DNA from: DATKPC01 sp035524275
GTDB lineage: Bacteria; Pseudomonadota; Gammaproteobacteria; Burkholderiales; Burkholderiaceae_F
Length of the DNA stretch: 32,164 nucleotides
NCBI GenBank assembly: GCA_035524275.1
Contig: DATKPC010000072.1
Location: 1-32,164, forward strand
Direction of reading: 5' to 3'
The translations under genes were made by a program, and so were the position numbers. The notes under the pieces are model-generated. The model saw only the letters and a program-made list of their open reading frames with translations, had not been told where the DNA came from and ran no database searches. Shown here one piece after another: positions 1-7,987 of this stretch (the stretch's first letter is position 1; every line of letters starts with the position of its first letter).

Positions 1-818
1 AGCGCCGCCCAGTTCTGCCCGCGAAACATGCTGCGCACGGCGGCCTTCGGCAGGTTGAACCCGGGCGAGCCGACGAGAAAGCCGTCGTATTCCGCGGCGA
101 AGCGTGCGGCCGCCACCATCGTGTGCCGCCCCCCGTTGGAGCAGCCGCCGATATAAGAGCGTAGCGGTCCTTCGCCATACGCCTGCGCGATCACCGACTT
201 GGCCATCGGCGTCAGCTTGCCGACGGCCTCGTAACCGTAATCGAGCCGGGCCTGCGGGTCGATGCCGAAGGTCGGGTTCTGCGCCGCCGAATGCCCGGCA
301 TCGGAACTGATGACGGCAAATCCCTTCAACAACGCACTGGTGAGTGGCCCGCCCCCGCTCGTGCTGCCGGTCGCCGTGACGACGTTGCCGTCGATTCCGC
401 CATTGGCCTGGTAGAAGTAGCGGCCGTTCCAGGTGATCGGCAGCCGCATCTCGAAGCCGATCGCGTAATGCTGCCCGTCGATCGCTCCGGTCCGATTGTC
501 CAGCGAACCCAGGAGCTGGCAGTGCGCCGGGACCGGCTTTCCGCCAAAGGCGAGAACGCCCGATGCGACCGGCGTCGAGGACACGAACTCGGCATTCGGG
601 TAACTCAGGCTCGCGGCCAGCGCCGCGCAATCCATCTGCATCGGGATCTCGGGCCACGACATCGCCGGGTCGTCGGGATCCTGGGCGGCGGCGGCGGGCA
701 GCGACAGGCACGCCATCAGCGCACCTGCCGCGGCCGCCGGTGCGCCGCGCAGCGCCGATCCGCAATCGGCACCGAACAGCCGACCCCACGAACGCTGCCG
801 AAGTCCCTGCTGCGCCAT
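1..818 (-). CDS. Tannase/feruloyl esterase family protein (3' part missing)
   Basis: Reading the minus strand from the ATG at 818 gives 272 uninterrupted codons that run off the left edge, so the C-terminus is missing. The N-terminus looks like a signal region, with a hydrophobic Ala/Leu stretch ending near AAAAQDPDD, so a secreted or periplasmic enzyme is expected. Family hallmarks are visible: WNGRYFYQANGGIDG, then AVISSDAGHSA, then the nucleophile elbow GGCSNGGRHT, whose Ser is the expected catalytic residue. The Asp and His of the triad would lie in the missing part. Members hydrolyse esters of gallic or hydroxycinnamic acids and related compounds; the substrate here is unknown. An AGGAG Shine-Dalgarno (826-830) sits 7 nt before the start. 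It has no obvious tie to the C1 genes and marks the edge of the methylotrophy region. Confidence 0.85.
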   Translation of the reverse strand, partial: MAQQGLRQRSWGRLFGADCGSALRGAPAAAAGALMACLSLPAAAAQDPDDPAMSWPEIPMQMDCAALAASLSYPNAEFVSSTPVASGVLAFGGKPVPAHCQLLGSLDNRTGAIDGQHYAIGFEMRLPITWNGRYFYQANGGIDGNVVTATGSTSGGGPLTSALLKGFAVISSDAGHSAAQNPTFGIDPQARLDYGYEAVGKLTPMAKSVIAQAYGEGPLRSYIGGCSNGGRHTMVAAARFAAEYDGFLVGSPGFNLPKAAVRSMFRGQNWAA

Positions 819-932
819 CTGGATGCTCCTCGCTACGGCGTGAATCTTGAAGTTCTTGTCGGTGTTCTCGCCTCGCGGGACGACGCCCGACGGACGCGAT
901 CGCGCCGCCGTGCCGTGTTCGCGGGGACCGCC

Positions 933-962
933 ATGAAACGCCCGAGGGGCGCCGCTTGTCAA
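933..962 (-). promoter_or_regulatory. Candidate sigma-70 promoter for the tannase-family gene
   Basis: On the minus strand a perfect -35 TTGACA (957-962) is followed after 18 nt by TTTCAT (933-938), four of six matches to the -10 consensus. It would give a leader of roughly 110 nt before the ATG at 818. The rest of the 319-bp gap (819-1137) shows no convincing gene. Confidence 0.35.
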
Positions 963-1137
963 TGTGCAGCGCGGGCTAAGGCCTGCTGCTCGAGACCGCG
1001 CCGATGCCCGACAAGGCGACGATGCAAGGCGGGTTCGGCTCGCGGCAGGCCCAGCCGCCGACGAGCTTCGTGCGGTTCGCGGTGGCGCCGGACGCTTGGC
1101 ACGCGTCCTGGATGGACGCGCGGCCCGTCCCGGCGCC

Positions 1138-2301
1138 TCACGTGGCGGCCAGCGCCCCGAACGACACGACGCGGTTGCGCCCGCCGGCCTTGGCGGCATA
1201 GAGCGCGCGGTCCGCCGCGGCCACCGCGATCGGCCATGCATCGAGCGACCGGAAGGCCGGCGACACGCCGAAACTTGCCGTCAGTCGCAGCGTCGATCCA
1301 TCGGGTGCCGGAAGCAAGACCTGCTCGATGCCGGCGCGCAGGCGCTCGGCAAGGTCGGTCGCGGTCTCCTCGTCGACGCCGGCGCAGCCCACCAGGAACT
1401 CCTCGCCGCCGATCCGGGCGACGAAATCGTTGCCGCGAACGCTCGCCGCGAGTCGATCCGCCACCGCGCGCAGGGCCTGGTCGCCGGTCGCGTGACCCCA
1501 CGTGTCGTTGATGCGCTTGAAGTGGTCGAGGTCGGCCTGGACCAGCACGAGCGCCTCGGGGTCACGCCGGCCGAAGTGACGCCTGGCAACCTCGTCGAGT
1601 CCATTGCGATTGAGCGCTCGCGTCATCGGATCGCGCGCGGCCAGCTCGGCGAGCTGGCCCGTCAGCTGCACGAAGACCATCCAGATCAGGATCAGTGCCA
1701 GCATCACCGCGGCCACCGAGGCATAGGCGTAGAAGACCTGCGCGTAGAGGCCGCCGAATATCGCTGCGACGCCGGTGACGGCGATGACGTAGACGCGGCC
1801 GAGCGTAAGCAGCGCCAGGCCGGACATGAGCGAAGACAGGATCAGCAGGGGGGCGCGCTGCTCGCTCGGCTGCCGCGTCAGCTGCTCGCCTGCAGCGAAG
1901 GAGATGGCGCCGTAGAGCATCGCCAGCACCGCATTGAGCAGCACGTGGCGCCCGACCGGGCCGTACGCGCGAATCGCGGCGAGATCGAGCAGCGCATAGC
2001 CCACGGCGAGGGCGACAAGGCGCCGCGGAGCCGGCACCGGGTGCGCAAAGAAGCGTCGCAGGCCGACGACGAAAAGCAGGGCCGCGCCGATCATCGCCGC
2101 ATCCGGCAGGATCGCGATCGGGCCCTGGGCCTCGACGCCGTAGAGCAGGCGGCACGTGTAGGAAATCCCGAACAGGATGCTGCCGGTGCCCCATTCGCGA
2201 AGGCCGCGACCGGCCGGCATCCGCCGGCCGATCAGGTAGATGACCAGCCCGGAGCCGACCAGGTGCAGGGCGAGAACCGCGATGACGGTCGGTGCGTGCA
2301 T
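1138..2301 (-). CDS. Membrane-anchored diguanylate cyclase (GGDEF)
   Basis: A 387-residue protein that should make cyclic di-GMP from two GTP. Residues about 1-215 hold roughly six to seven hydrophobic segments with short loops and no recognised ligand-binding fold. Residues about 220-380 are the GGDEF domain. The active-site loop reads GGEEF (298-302), an accepted catalytic variant. RGND (289-292) lies exactly five residues before it, which is the RxxD inhibitory I-site, so product feedback inhibition is expected. DLDHFKRIND and the C-terminal DRALYAAKAGGRNRV motif are also typical. It is divergent from the ModA-like gene across 254 bp. Its link to methylotrophy is unknown. Confidence 0.9.
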   Translation of the reverse strand: MHAPTVIAVLALHLVGSGLVIYLIGRRMPAGRGLREWGTGSILFGISYTCRLLYGVEAQGPIAILPDAAMIGAALLFVVGLRRFFAHPVPAPRRLVALAVGYALLDLAAIRAYGPVGRHVLLNAVLAMLYGAISFAAGEQLTRQPSEQRAPLLILSSLMSGLALLTLGRVYVIAVTGVAAIFGGLYAQVFYAYASVAAVMLALILIWMVFVQLTGQLAELAARDPMTRALNRNGLDEVARRHFGRRDPEALVLVQADLDHFKRINDTWGHATGDQALRAVADRLAASVRGNDFVARIGGEEFLVGCAGVDEETATDLAERLRAGIEQVLLPAPDGSTLRLTASFGVSPAFRSLDAWPIAVAAADRALYAAKAGGRNRVVSFGALAAT

Positions 2302-2555
2302 GGGGGCGCTAGCGGCGTGTCGCGGATGCTATCGCGTCGGCGCGCGCGGCGGGCAAGGGACATTTCGCGCGCCGGCCGGCGTCCGGCGCGGCCCGACGGA
2401 CGCATGTCCGACCGTTCGATCGCGAAAGCACCGATGAAAACGCGCGGCTTTCCAACGCGAGGCTTCGGACCGCCAGCTGGGGCAATTTACCAATCCATCG
2501 CGATGCCGCATCATCGTTCGTCCGCAGGGGTGCGGACCTGTCGGGGGGAGCACGC

Positions 2556-3353
2556 GTGGCGATTCGACCCTTTTCCGCGGCGCGTGCGCTGCGGTCGCTG
2601 TTCCTGGTTTCGGCCCTGGTCCAGGCGGGCATCGCCGCACAGGCCGACGAAATCCACGTCGTCAGTTCCGGCGGCTTCGCCGAGGCCTACAGGCAGCTCG
2701 CGCCGGGTTTCGAGGCGATGTCCGGGCACAAGCTCGTGTCGGCCTGGGGGCCGTCGATGGGCTCGACGCCGCAGGCGATCCCGAACCGCTTGCAGCGCGG
2801 CGAACCCATCGATGTCGTGATCATGGTCGCGGATTCGCTCGACGACCTCGTCGCGCGGGGTCGCGTGAGCGGCGCCACGCTGCTCGCCCGTTCCCGGATC
2901 GGGATGGCCGTGAAGGCGGGCAGCGCGAAGCCGGACATTTCCACCGTGGAGGCGCTGCGCTCCACGTTGCTGTCGGCCCGTTCGATCGCCTATTCCGACA
3001 GCGCCAGCGGCGTGTTCCTGTCCACCGTGCTTTTCCGTCGCCTGGGCATCGAGGCGCAGGTCAAGGACAAGGCGACGATGGTGCCGGCGGAGCCGGTCGG
3101 GCAGGTGGTCGCCCGCGGCGACGCGGACATCGGCTTCCAGCGGATCAGCGAACTGCTCCCGGTGGCGGGCATCGAGATCGTCGGGCCGCTGCCGGACGAC
3201 GCCCAGCAGGTCACCGCATTCTCGGCGGGCATCGTTTCCGGCAGCGCCCATCAGGAGGCGGCACGTGCCCTGGTCGACTACCTCTCGTCCGCGTCCGCTG
3301 CAGGCATCATTCGCCGGACGGGCCTCGATCCGGCCCGCGAACCCGCGAAATAG
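2556..3353 (+). CDS. ModA-like periplasmic substrate-binding protein
   Basis: A 265-residue protein starting at GTG, with a strong GGGGGGAG ribosome-binding site at 2543-2550. Residues 1-30 form a Sec signal peptide (hydrophobic core LFLVSALVQAGIAAQA). The mature part has the type II binding-protein pattern of the molybdate-binding ModA/SBP_bac_11 family: IHVVSSGGFAEAY at the start, DVVIMVADSLDDLV, then DIGFQRISELLPV and a C-terminal ALVDYLSSASAAGIIRRTGLDP. No ModB or ModC gene is present, so it may not serve an importer. It is followed after 42 bp by a response regulator on the same strand. The ligand cannot be read from sequence; oxyanion binding is only the family default. Confidence 0.8.
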   Translation: MAIRPFSAARALRSLFLVSALVQAGIAAQADEIHVVSSGGFAEAYRQLAPGFEAMSGHKLVSAWGPSMGSTPQAIPNRLQRGEPIDVVIMVADSLDDLVARGRVSGATLLARSRIGMAVKAGSAKPDISTVEALRSTLLSARSIAYSDSASGVFLSTVLFRRLGIEAQVKDKATMVPAEPVGQVVARGDADIGFQRISELLPVAGIEIVGPLPDDAQQVTAFSAGIVSGSAHQEAARALVDYLSSASAAGIIRRTGLDPAREPAK

Positions 3354-3395
3354 AAATCGCGGGTGCCACCCTGAAACCCCGGAGCGCAAGCGAAC

Positions 3396-4076
3396 GTGGC
3401 ACGCCCCGCCGAATTGACGGTCCTCCTCGTCGACGATCATGCCGTCGTGCGCCAGGGTCACCTGCGCCTGCTGGAGCAGGCCGGTGGGATCCGCGTCGTC
3501 GGCGAGGCCGCCAACGCGGCCGAGGCCTACCGCGCCTATCGCGAGACGCGCCCCGACGTCGCGGTCGTCGACGTCTCGCTTCCGGGCGTCAGCGGCATCG
3601 AGTTGACGCGCCGGATCGTCGCCCATGATGCCGCCGCGAAGGTCCTGGTCTTCACGATGCACGAGGATCCGATCTTCGTCACGCGCTCGCTGGAAGCCGG
3701 CGCCCGCGGCTACCTGCCGAAATCGTGTCTGCCGGCTGAATTCGTCGATGCGCTTCGAACCGTCGGCCGCGGCGACTTTTTCGTCGACCGCGCCGTGGCG
3801 CAGCGCCTCGCGCTGCAGCCCTCGCGCAGCGTGGCGGGCGGAGCGGCGGCGGACGGCGGCCTGCCGCTGAGCTCGAAGGAGTTCGAGGTCTTCCGCCTGC
3901 TCGCGTCGGGGACGAGCCTCGCCGCCATCGCGACGGCGTTGAACCTGTCGCCCAAGACGGTCGCCAACTACCAGTCCAGCATCCGGCAGAAGCTCGGCGC
4001 CGAGAACGCCGCCCAGCTGCTGCGGATCGCGCTGACGAGAGGGCTGCTTCCGCTCGACGGGCCGGGGACCGCGTGA
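3396..4076 (+). CDS. NarL/FixJ-type response regulator
   Basis: A 226-residue two-domain regulator starting at GTG. The receiver domain (about 7-122) shows the acidic pair VDDH at 12-15, phosphoacceptor Asp59 in VVDVSLPG, and the conserved Lys in GYLPKS. The C-terminal LuxR-type helix-turn-helix (about 155-220) is LSSKEFEVFRLLASG followed by LNLSPKTVANYQSSIRQKLG. It should bind DNA as a dimer when phosphorylated. No histidine kinase is encoded in the window, so it is an orphan. It lies about 4.3 kb from xoxF, whose upstream region contains inverted half-sites, and NarL-type regulators are known near methanol dehydrogenase genes; a role in xox control is an inference. Confidence 0.88.
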   Translation: MARPAELTVLLVDDHAVVRQGHLRLLEQAGGIRVVGEAANAAEAYRAYRETRPDVAVVDVSLPGVSGIELTRRIVAHDAAAKVLVFTMHEDPIFVTRSLEAGARGYLPKSCLPAEFVDALRTVGRGDFFVDRAVAQRLALQPSRSVAGGAAADGGLPLSSKEFEVFRLLASGTSLAAIATALNLSPKTVANYQSSIRQKLGAENAAQLLRIALTRGLLPLDGPGTA

Positions 4077-4095
4077 GTCGGCTGCGACGCGACGC

Positions 4096-5109
4096 TCATT
4101 CGGAGCCTGGTTGCCCGCCGCCTTCCTCGTCTCGGCGCAGGACCTGCAGTTCACGGCGCTCGATCTCCAGATAGGCGAAGTGGACGTTGCTCGGCTGGCG
4201 CTCGCGATAACCGAGCCAACCGGCGAACGATTCGACCTGGACGCTCGACTCCGCTTGTTGCAGGTCGATGCCGTCGCGATACGCGGCCAGCGTTTCGCTC
4301 TCGAGCGCGGCAAGGTAGCGGTCGACCTCGCCCAGCCGGGCGGGCGCCGCCGGCGGGCCGTGCGCCGGGACGACGAGAGACGGATGGATGGCCTCGAGGC
4401 GGCCGAGCGCGGCGCGCCACGCGGCGGTGCGCGCTGCGCGGATATCGGGGACCACGTCGAAATCGGCGAGGCCTCCGCTGAACAGGACGCCGCTGGCGAC
4501 GTCGAGGACGGCGATCGCGCCCGGCTGCTCCGTCCATCCGAAATACAGCAGGTCGACCGTCCGCCCGCCGAGTTCGAGGCGGCGCGAGGTGTCGACAAGC
4601 CAGGACGGGCGCGAGGGCCGGATCGCGCGAAGGGCGCTGTCACCGGTGCGTTCGATCGTCGCGCCGATACATGCGGCGCAGTTCCGGACCATGAAGGCAT
4701 CGGTCTCGCGATGCGCGATCACCGGGATGCCACGAGCCGCAAGCGCGCCGTTGCCGAGCACGGCGTCCGGCGTCGCCTGCGTGTCGATCGCGGCGACGAT
4801 CGGCAACGGCGTGAGTCGGGCCGTCGCCGCGATCAGCGCCTCGGCGTCCTGCGTGCTGGCGCCGGTGTTGACCATCACGACGCCGAACCGGCCGACCAGG
4901 ATTCCGCGATTGGCGATGCGCCCGCGGTTGGCCGCGCTTGCCGCTTCGACCGCGCCCCGCTGCACGTAGACGCCCGGGGCGAGGCGCTCGAGGCGCGCAT
5001 CGCCGCCGGCCGCGCCCGCATCGAACGCGATCGCGAGCGGCGCGATCGCGACGGCCGCACGACGTGCCGATTGCGCAATAATGTCGGCCGCCGCGATGGC
5101 GGCGCGCAT
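4096..5109 (-). CDS. Quinoprotein-associated metallo-beta-lactamase-fold protein, metal site degenerate
   Basis: A protein of about 337 residues if ATG 5109 is used. The reading frame is open further upstream, so the start is uncertain, but this one gives an RR-plus-hydrophobic export signal. The body matches the SoxH-related quinoprotein relay zinc-metallohydrolase group and its paralogue at 6424-7479: RLAPGVYVQRG, AVLGNGAL, VVPAHGPP. The zinc ligands are mostly gone. The place of HxHxDH reads DTQATPDA (Gln111, Thr113, Asp115, Ala116), the bridging Asp of FAGD is Gly in FSGGLAD, and the His of PTAHTD is Glu in GWTEQP. Only the last His (PAHGPP) remains. It is probably a non-enzymatic or altered member. 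It diverges from the small Cys-rich gene at 5180 across 70 bp. Confidence 0.78.
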   Translation of the reverse strand: MRAAIAAADIIAQSARRAAVAIAPLAIAFDAGAAGGDARLERLAPGVYVQRGAVEAASAANRGRIANRGILVGRFGVVMVNTGASTQDAEALIAATARLTPLPIVAAIDTQATPDAVLGNGALAARGIPVIAHRETDAFMVRNCAACIGATIERTGDSALRAIRPSRPSWLVDTSRRLELGGRTVDLLYFGWTEQPGAIAVLDVASGVLFSGGLADFDVVPDIRAARTAAWRAALGRLEAIHPSLVVPAHGPPAAPARLGEVDRYLAALESETLAAYRDGIDLQQAESSVQVESFAGWLGYRERQPSNVHFAYLEIERRELQVLRRDEEGGGQPGSE

Positions 5110-5179
5110 GGCGCGTGCGCAGCAGAGGGCGCGCGCGCAGCGGACAACGACATGGAGGAGCGAGCGTGGAGGTGAATTC

Positions 5180-5521
5180 ATGAAGGCGGGCGTGGCCTTG
5201 GCGCTGGGCCTCGTCGTGGCGCCGGCGGTGATGGCGGACGAATTTCCGACGTCCGACCGCGTCGAATATGTCCTCGAATGCATGTACCGGCACGGCGGCG
5301 CGCAGGCGCTGCTGTACAAATGTTCGTGCGCGATCGACAACATCGCGAAGCAGTACAGCTACGACGACTACGTCGCCGCGTCGACGACGACGCGTTCCCA
5401 GGGCCTTCCGGCCGACCAGGGAGGCGTCTTCCGCGACGATGCCGGCAACCGGCAGATCGCCACGAAGTATCGCAAGGTCCAGGACGACGCGCTGCGCGCG
5501 TGCGGCGTCGTGACCAGATAG
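5180..5521 (+). CDS. Small secreted Cys-containing protein, function unknown
   Basis: A 113-residue protein. ATG 5180 is preceded by a near-ideal GGAGGTGA (5168-5175), which rules out the longer frame starting at 5081. Residues 1-19 form a Sec signal peptide with a VMA cleavage site before DEFPTSDR. The mature protein has four cysteines: ECMYRHGG, then YKCSCAIDNIA, and a final RACGVV near the C-terminus. This spacing suggests disulfides or a metal or heme-less redox site, but there is no CxxCH. It lies between two quinoprotein-relay genes and is convergent (19 bp) with the SoxYZ-like carrier gene. I do not recognise a named family; by context it is a periplasmic accessory to the quinoprotein system. 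Confidence 0.75.
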   Translation: MKAGVALALGLVVAPAVMADEFPTSDRVEYVLECMYRHGGAQALLYKCSCAIDNIAKQYSYDDYVAASTTTRSQGLPADQGGVFRDDAGNRQIATKYRKVQDDALRACGVVTR

Positions 5522-5540
5522 CGCCGGGTTCCGCCGCGCG

Positions 5541-6392
5541 TCAGCTGCCGCCGACCGCGCCGGGCCGGATGCCGATCGAGGCCTGGAACTTCGCCGCGTC
5601 GCTGTCGACGATCTCGGCTTTCAGGTCGCCGGCGGTGTGCGGCACGAAGTAGAAGCGGAAGTTCGGATTCTCGCTGATCGTGAAGTCGAGGTCGGCGTTG
5701 AGGATCGGGACGCCGGCGTACGTGACGGCGAGCGTGCGCACGAATCGCGGCGCGGCATACAGGTGCGTGACCTGGTCCATCACGAGCCCTGACCGGTTCG
5801 GGTGGCTGATCATCAGTTGCGCCAGGTTGGGTTCGTCCAGTCTCACTTCGCCCTCGGTGCGCAGGCGCATCCTTCCGAGTCGCGCCAGCGCCTGCGCTTC
5901 GTCCTTGCCCGCCGGGGCCGAGCATCCGCCGGCCGCCTTGATGAAGTGCGTCGCCATGTACAACCTGCCATCGCTCGTCTCGGCGATCGCGCGCACGTTC
6001 GTGTAGTCCTCGATGCGGACACGGGTCTCGATGTCGGCGCGCCCGCTGTCCGGCGTCAGCGTGAACACGGCGCCCATCGGGGAGGGGTTGTTGTCGATGA
6101 CGACGTAGAGCTTGCGCACGTACGTGGTCGGCATCTGCGGCGGCGCGACATGGATCGACAGCGGGACGACGGCCGCATCCTCGGCGCGGCTCGGGAGATC
6201 GAGCGCGACGACGCGGCCGGCATCCTCCTCGATCGGGCGGCCGTCGAAGAGCGACTGGCGCAACTTCTCCCACTTGCCGCCGGTTTCCTCCGCGGCGGCG
6301 GCCGGCCGCGCGATCCCGCTCCAGGCGGCTCCCGTTGCCGCGACGCCGAGCGCGACGCGAGCCGCGAATCTCCTGCGCTGCCTGTCGATCAT
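5541..6392 (-). CDS. Quinoprotein dehydrogenase-associated SoxYZ-like fused carrier
   Basis: A 283-residue protein. ATG 6392 is preferred over ATG 6410 and 6398 because GGAGG lies 7 nt before it. The N-terminus QRRRFAARVALGVAATGAAW resembles a twin-arginine signal, as in SoxY, with cleavage near AAAAEE. The N-terminal part (about 40-165) is SoxY-like and ends with GGCSAP. Cys157 is the only cysteine in the protein and corresponds to the substrate-carrying Cys of SoxY. The C-terminal part (about 185-280) is SoxZ-like (ISHPNRSG, ISENPNFRFYFVPHTAGDL). In sulfur oxidation SoxYZ carries intermediates covalently on this Cys. In quinoprotein-linked members the cargo is unknown. It is the last gene of a minus-strand operon after the dehydratase and metallohydrolase genes. 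Confidence 0.88.
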   Translation of the reverse strand: MIDRQRRRFAARVALGVAATGAAWSGIARPAAAAEETGGKWEKLRQSLFDGRPIEEDAGRVVALDLPSRAEDAAVVPLSIHVAPPQMPTTYVRKLYVVIDNNPSPMGAVFTLTPDSGRADIETRVRIEDYTNVRAIAETSDGRLYMATHFIKAAGGCSAPAGKDEAQALARLGRMRLRTEGEVRLDEPNLAQLMISHPNRSGLVMDQVTHLYAAPRFVRTLAVTYAGVPILNADLDFTISENPNFRFYFVPHTAGDLKAEIVDSDAAKFQASIGIRPGAVGGS

Positions 6393-6423
6393 CTCCATGC
6401 CTCCGGCCATCGGGAATCGGCGA

Positions 6424-7479
6424 TCAGTCTTCCCATTCCAGCTCGGCGAATGCCGCCGTCACGTTGCGTCGATGATAACCCTCGAAAAGCAGCCAGCGGC
6501 CGCGCTCCTGCGTCGCGACCTCGTCGGTGGCCTGGGCCAGCGTGCGGTGCGCGCGCAGCGCGGCGCGGGTGCCGTCGAGCAGCGCCGACAGGTAGCGTTG
6601 CTGCGCCGCGAGCGCGGTGCGCCAGTCGGCGTCCGGCGGTCCGTGGCCCGGCACGACGCGATCCGGGGCGAGGCGTTCGAGCTCGGCGCCGGCAGCGGCC
6701 CACCCGCGCAGGCTTCCATCGAGCGCCGGTATGCGCCCGACAAACAGCAGGTCGCCGGCGAACAGCGTGCCGCTGCCCGGGTCGAAGACCGTGAGATCGT
6801 TGTCGGTATGCGCCGTGGGCCATGCACGCAGTTCGATCTCGCGATCGCCGAGGTCGAGGCGAACCGAGTCGCTCACGCTGCGCGTCGGCGGGATGATCGC
6901 CGCGGACTCCCCGGCCGCCCCGAGGTCGCGGCGGGCCGCGCGAAGGTAGGCCTGTTCCCTCGCCGCAAGTGCGGCGGCGAGGTGGGCGTGCCCGATGAAC
7001 TGCGGATGGTCCGGCGCGAACGCGGCGTTTCCCAGCACGTGATCCGGATGCATGTGCGTGTTGATCACGTAGCAGATCGGCGTCGCGGTTATCGCGCGGA
7101 TCGCGGTGCGCAGCCGCTCGCCGACCTGCAGCGAGCCTCCGGTGTCGATGACCGCGGTGCAGCGGGAGCCGACGATGAAGCCGTTGTTGGCGATGTCGCC
7201 GGCATTCAGCGGGTTCGAGTCTTCCTGGCGCCCGACGTGGACGTAGACGCCCGGCGCGAGCCGGGCCACCGGAAGGGCGCTGCCCGGCGCGTCGTCCGGC
7301 GGGCCGTCGCGGAGGCGCGGTTCGACGCGCACGCTGCTGCACGCGGTGACGAGCCAGGCCGCGGTCGCGACGGCCGCGACGATCCACGCGGTGAGGTCAC
7401 GAGCGCGCTTTCGCGCATGCTGCGACGCAGCGTCCGGCGCTGCATTGCAGCGTGGCGACGGGAGGCGTCGGTCTGTCAT
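6424..7479 (-). CDS. Quinoprotein relay zinc metallohydrolase (metallo-beta-lactamase fold, lipoprotein)
   Basis: A 351-residue protein if ATG 7479 is used. The N-terminus has a basic stretch, a hydrophobic helix (AWIVAAVATAAWL) and a lipobox VTAC with Cys47, so it is probably a lipoprotein facing the periplasm. The metallo-beta-lactamase site is complete: His142, His144, Asp146 and His147 in THMHPDH, His164 in FIGHAHL, PTAHTDND, the bridging Asp in FAGDLLF and the final VVPGHGPP. It belongs to the SoxH-related group found beside PQQ dehydrogenases. The likely reaction is hydrolysis of a bond on a carrier or small thioester-like substrate, which is inference. It sits 29 bp after the pterin dehydratase gene and 31 bp before the SoxYZ-like gene, consistent with one operon. 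Confidence 0.85.
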   Translation of the reverse strand: MTDRRLPSPRCNAAPDAASQHARKRARDLTAWIVAAVATAAWLVTACSSVRVEPRLRDGPPDDAPGSALPVARLAPGVYVHVGRQEDSNPLNAGDIANNGFIVGSRCTAVIDTGGSLQVGERLRTAIRAITATPICYVINTHMHPDHVLGNAAFAPDHPQFIGHAHLAAALAAREQAYLRAARRDLGAAGESAAIIPPTRSVSDSVRLDLGDREIELRAWPTAHTDNDLTVFDPGSGTLFAGDLLFVGRIPALDGSLRGWAAAGAELERLAPDRVVPGHGPPDADWRTALAAQQRYLSALLDGTRAALRAHRTLAQATDEVATQERGRWLLFEGYHRRNVTAAFAELEWED

Positions 7480-7508
7480 CCGAGCGGCGATGCGGCGCGT
7501 TAGGGCCG

Positions 7509-7886
7509 TCAGTCGTACTTGATGTAGCGGAAGCGCGCGTCGTCGCGCGGCGTGCCCTCCAGGGGGCCGCCGTCGAGGCCGGGCTGCCATTGCACGACGT
7601 CCTCGATCTTGCGCGCAAGCGCGAAATCCTTGTCGGTGATGCCGCGTGCGGAATGCGTGGCGAGCTTCACGATGACGAACGCATAGGAGACCGTGAGGTC
7701 CGGGTGGTGCCAAGCCGCTTCCGCCAGGTGACCGATCGTATTGACGACCATGAGGGTCCCTTTCCATCCCTCGGTGCGGTACTTGCGCCGCAGCCAGCCG
7801 TCCTCATAGAACCAGTGCGGCAGCTCGGTGCCGATGCGCTCGTTGATTTCGGCATCGCTATAGGTGCGTTCGCTGCGCAGGTTCAT
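7509..7886 (-). CDS. Pterin-4a-carbinolamine dehydratase family protein
   Basis: A 125-residue protein. The full family signature is present: Glu56, then His60-His61-Pro62, Tyr68 and His78, which are the residues that bind and dehydrate the pterin carbinolamine. GGAGA lies 8 nt before ATG 7886. Classical members (PhhB) recycle tetrahydrobiopterin for phenylalanine hydroxylase, but no hydroxylase gene is nearby. Homologues also accompany H4MPT genes in methylotrophs and molybdopterin genes elsewhere. Here it is the first gene of the operon with the metallohydrolase and SoxYZ-like carrier, and is divergent from xoxF. A role in pterin handling for the C1 carriers is plausible but not shown by the sequence. 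Confidence 0.88.
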   Translation of the reverse strand: MNLRSERTYSDAEINERIGTELPHWFYEDGWLRRKYRTEGWKGTLMVVNTIGHLAEAAWHHPDLTVSYAFVIVKLATHSARGITDKDFALARKIEDVVQWQPGLDGGPLEGTPRDDARFRYIKYD

Positions 7887-7939
7887 CGTTTGTCTCCGAT
7901 TATGAATCGACGTGCATGTGGAGATTCGATCCGCGGTTC

Positions 7940-7968
7940 ATTATGCATGCCGTTTCCTATGCTGCCAT
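7940..7968 (-). promoter_or_regulatory. Candidate promoter for the dehydratase-metallohydrolase-SoxYZ operon
   Basis: On the minus strand ATGGCA (7963-7968) and CATAAT (7940-7945) are separated by 17 nt, matching nine of twelve consensus bases. The predicted leader is about 45-50 nt. It lies in an AT-richer pocket of the xoxF divergent region. Confidence 0.45.
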
Positions 7969-7987
7969 CGAGTGGTGCATGCAGCGG

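Noticed and set aside
291..1511. Long plus-strand frame opposite the tannase-family and GGDEF genes
   Set aside because: Arg/Pro-rich translation without family motifs; it is the antisense shadow of two well-supported minus-strand genes.
2511..4700. 729-codon minus-strand frame
   Set aside because: It lies opposite the ModA-like and response-regulator genes and part of the metallohydrolase gene; composition is Arg/Ala-rich with no domain.
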